From Candidatus Altarchaeales archaeon (GTDB lineage: Archaea; Altiarchaeota; Altiarchaeia; IMC4; SCGC-AAA252-I15), in assembly GCA_016867655.1 (NCBI GenBank), contig VGJA01000077.1:1-5387 (forward strand): 5,387 nt of DNA, given 5' to 3'. Position 1 is the first letter of the stretch. Each line of letters opens with the position of its first letter. Under the pieces are notes generated by a model. It worked only from the letters and a program-made list of their open reading frames with translations. It was not told the DNA's origin and did no database searches. The position numbers were made by a program, and so were the translations under genes. Below are positions 5,032 through 5,387 of this stretch, piece after piece.

Positions 5032-5387
<356 letters not shown>

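Overview
The window looks archaeal. The evidence is a 3-hexulose-6-phosphate synthase of the archaeal Fae-Hps type, a membrane pyrophosphatase, a ribbon-helix-helix (RHH) regulator next to a PIN-domain protein, and promoters with a TATA box about 25 bases before the start codon, giving mostly leaderless or near-leaderless genes. A DPANN-type or euryarchaeal-like host is a guess from this gene mix; no rRNA or other taxonomic marker is present.

Layout, left to right. Bases 2-493 hold the C-terminal part of hexulose-6-phosphate synthase (+), cut by the window edge. It converges at 11 bases on a class I SAM-dependent methyltransferase (505-1200, -) whose leucine codon use differs from its neighbour. 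The methyltransferase diverges from an unrecognised 230-residue soluble protein (1267-1959, +), and one symmetrical TATA element could serve both. A 289-base gap follows (1960-2248) with no convincing gene but several inverted repeats: a long stem at 1977-2057, a nested hairpin at 2129-2163, a 19-base palindrome at 2171-2189 and a TATA-like site at 2077-2085. It may contain a small RNA or terminators.

Next is an RHH/PIN pair arranged tail to tail, unlike the usual co-directional toxin-antitoxin operon. The RHH gene (2249-2527, +) and the PIN gene (2505-2924, -) overlap by 23 bases at their 3' ends. A 23-base near-perfect palindrome covers the RHH promoter, and a nine-base piece of it recurs in the PIN promoter, so one regulator may control both. 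This is the most interesting system in the window.

The right side is core metabolism. A full-length K+-dependent membrane pyrophosphatase (3011-4972, -) diverges across a 113-base promoter region from enolase (5086 to the window end, +; N-terminal 100 residues only). The pyrophosphatase couples pyrophosphate hydrolysis to ion pumping, enolase is glycolytic or gluconeogenic, and hexulose-6-phosphate synthase can make ribulose 5-phosphate from hexose phosphates. Together they fit central carbon and pyrophosphate metabolism, but nothing shows them to be co-regulated.
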